Assembly (NCBI RefSeq): GCF_031755915.1
Contig: NC_083390.1
Location: forward strand, 23,617,001 to 23,681,000
Reading direction: 5' to 3'
Length of the DNA: 64,000 nucleotides
Source of the DNA: Ziziphus jujuba
Lineage: Eukaryota; Streptophyta; Magnoliopsida; Rosales; Rhamnaceae
Shown: one piece after another, positions 62,899-64,000 of the stretch
Layout: every line of letters begins with the position of its first letter
Position numbering within the stretch: the first letter of the stretch is position 1
Position numbers and translations under genes: made by a program
Notes under the pieces: model-generated
Told to the model about the DNA's origin: nothing
Database searches by the model: none
Seen by the model: only the letters and a program-made list of their open reading frames with translations

Positions 62899-63226
62899 AC
62901 TTCAAGAAAATTGAAGGTGGAGGATGAGACCATTTCGGAATTTAATAAATATTGAAGGGAGTGTATAACGCTGATTTGGTGGTGTATCTAAATTCGAAGT
63001 TGCTTTGACTTCAAGAAAATTGAAGGTGGAGGATGAGACCATTTTGGAATTTAATAAACATTGAAGGGAGTGTATAAGGCTGATTTGGCGGTGTATCTAA
63101 ATTCGAAGTTGCTTTGACTTCAAGAAAATTGAAGGTGGAGGATGAGACCATTTTGGAATTTAATAAACATTGAAGGGAGTGTATAAGGCTGATTTGGCGG
63201 TGTATCTAAATTCGAAGTAACTTTGA
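62899..63226. repeat. 109-bp tandem repeat, three copies
   Basis: Copies start at 62899, 63008 and 63117, each beginning acttcaagaaaattgaagg and ending near aaattcgaagttgctttg. Copies 2 and 3 are almost identical; copy 1 differs at a few sites (ttcgg/tttgg, aaatatt/aaacatt, aacgc/aaggc, ggtgg/ggcgg). The third ends in a diverged aagtaactttgacc. Confidence 0.95.
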
Positions 63227-64000
63227 CCTTTTTTTTTTCGAATTTTGAAGCCCAAGTGCATTCCTAAGGTGGCCCTGTGGTGGTAGCTTCTTCCTTGCTA
63301 GTCAATTATTTTCAATTATTTTTTTCTTTTGGCACCACGGAGATTTCCTCCCTCTGCCACAGCTGTTTAACTCAATGATTGAAAGTGAAAACCTTAGATT
63401 GAAATCTAAAACATAAGGTTAGCAGTGCCACAGGTGGTTTTTCACTCTAAAACATGACCTCTCTTGTCCTTTGCATTTGTAATTGAAATATGACAATTTG
63501 TGTTTGATTATTATTATTATTATTATTTTGCTTCAATTTCCAACCCATATTGATTCATGATGCCATATTAGCTAGCTCTTGAGATTGGAGAGATTTGAAT
63601 ATAAATAATTCAGAGAAAAACTTTTGCAGTTTATAAGTTGCTGAAATACTTTCTTGAAATGTAAAGCAATTAAACTATCTTCTGATACATGGAAAGCAAC
63701 GACATCAAAATTAGTAAGGAAAGTAAAAGAATATTTGCTGTTTTTTGAAAATACATATTTTAAATTCCACTAGCTATTCAATGAGATTAGAGATTATCTA
63801 TTACTGCAATATCAGCAACTAAGAACTACTGCGACTTGTGAAGCTTGGCTTTATTCAGATCAGTCAAGAGTCTTAGAACAGATTGAGAATTGTAACCCTG
63901 TCAATTGTCAAAGTAATGGGAAATAAGAACCAGGATTATCACATCACATATAATTGGAACAAGATCACCAAAAAGTGGTGCAGCCAAGAGAGAAATAGAT
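63227..64000. other. Intergenic to window end
   Basis: AT-rich, with an (ATT)n run near 63508-63528. No gene, tRNA or element recognised. Confidence 0.45.

Noticed and set aside
62899..63226. CRISPR-like array
   Set aside because: The repeats are 109 bp and contiguous without spacers, and the genome is eukaryotic.
1..64000. tRNA, rRNA, organellar insertion or endogenous viral sequence
   Set aside because: No cloverleaf, rRNA segment, plastid/mitochondrial gene block or viral replicase/coat motif was recognised by eye. A tRNAscan or Infernal run would be needed to exclude small RNAs.

Overview
This is nuclear DNA from a flowering plant, almost certainly a eudicot and probably a rosid. It is AT-rich, has many GT-AG introns, (TA)n/(GA)n microsatellites and small transposons, and its protein-coding genes match single-copy plant families. 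No bacterial, viral or organellar block was seen. Splice junctions were placed by hand from GT/AG signals, reading-frame continuity and recalled family sequence. No search was run.

Layout. (a) 1-3160: spliceosomal SF3A1 on the minus strand. (b) 3165-10600: a direct duplication of the 5' part of a chloroplast YCED2 (DUF177) gene. The first copy is dead and interrupted by a 2.3-kb PIF/Harbinger-like TIR element that contains a whole decayed methyltransferase gene. The second copy leads into the intact YCED2 gene (+). (c) 11560-14767: intact DRE2/anamorsin (+). (d) 15500-29350: three further rounds of the same neighbourhood, in which decayed DRE2 pieces (+) alternate with decayed GH1 beta-glucosidase copies (-). 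Each GH1 copy keeps a recognisable promoter-side inverted-repeat block. (e) 30480-38170: a SANT/Myb + DUF3755 nuclear protein (+), with a LINE fragment in one intron and an intron starting exactly at the stop codon. (f) 39860-44217: sterol Delta24-reductase DWF1 (+), with a long leader intron containing a very C-rich tract. (g) 45731-48935: a small tail-anchored-type membrane protein of unknown function (-). (h) 50984-53724: a TRM-like DUF4378 protein (-). (i) 54875-59520: an LRR receptor-like pseudokinase (-). (j) 59521-64000: the RLK upstream region, with an ABRE-like palindrome cluster and a 109-bp triplicated repeat.

The genes do not form one pathway. They are housekeeping (splicing, cytosolic Fe-S assembly, plastid rRNA), brassinosteroid/sterol synthesis, cytoskeletal organisation and signalling genes. 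The unusual biology is structural: an unequal-duplication array that multiplied a DRE2 + beta-glucosidase pair and then let all but one DRE2 decay, and a gene-carrying TIR element whose empty target site is preserved about 4 kb away in a duplicated copy.
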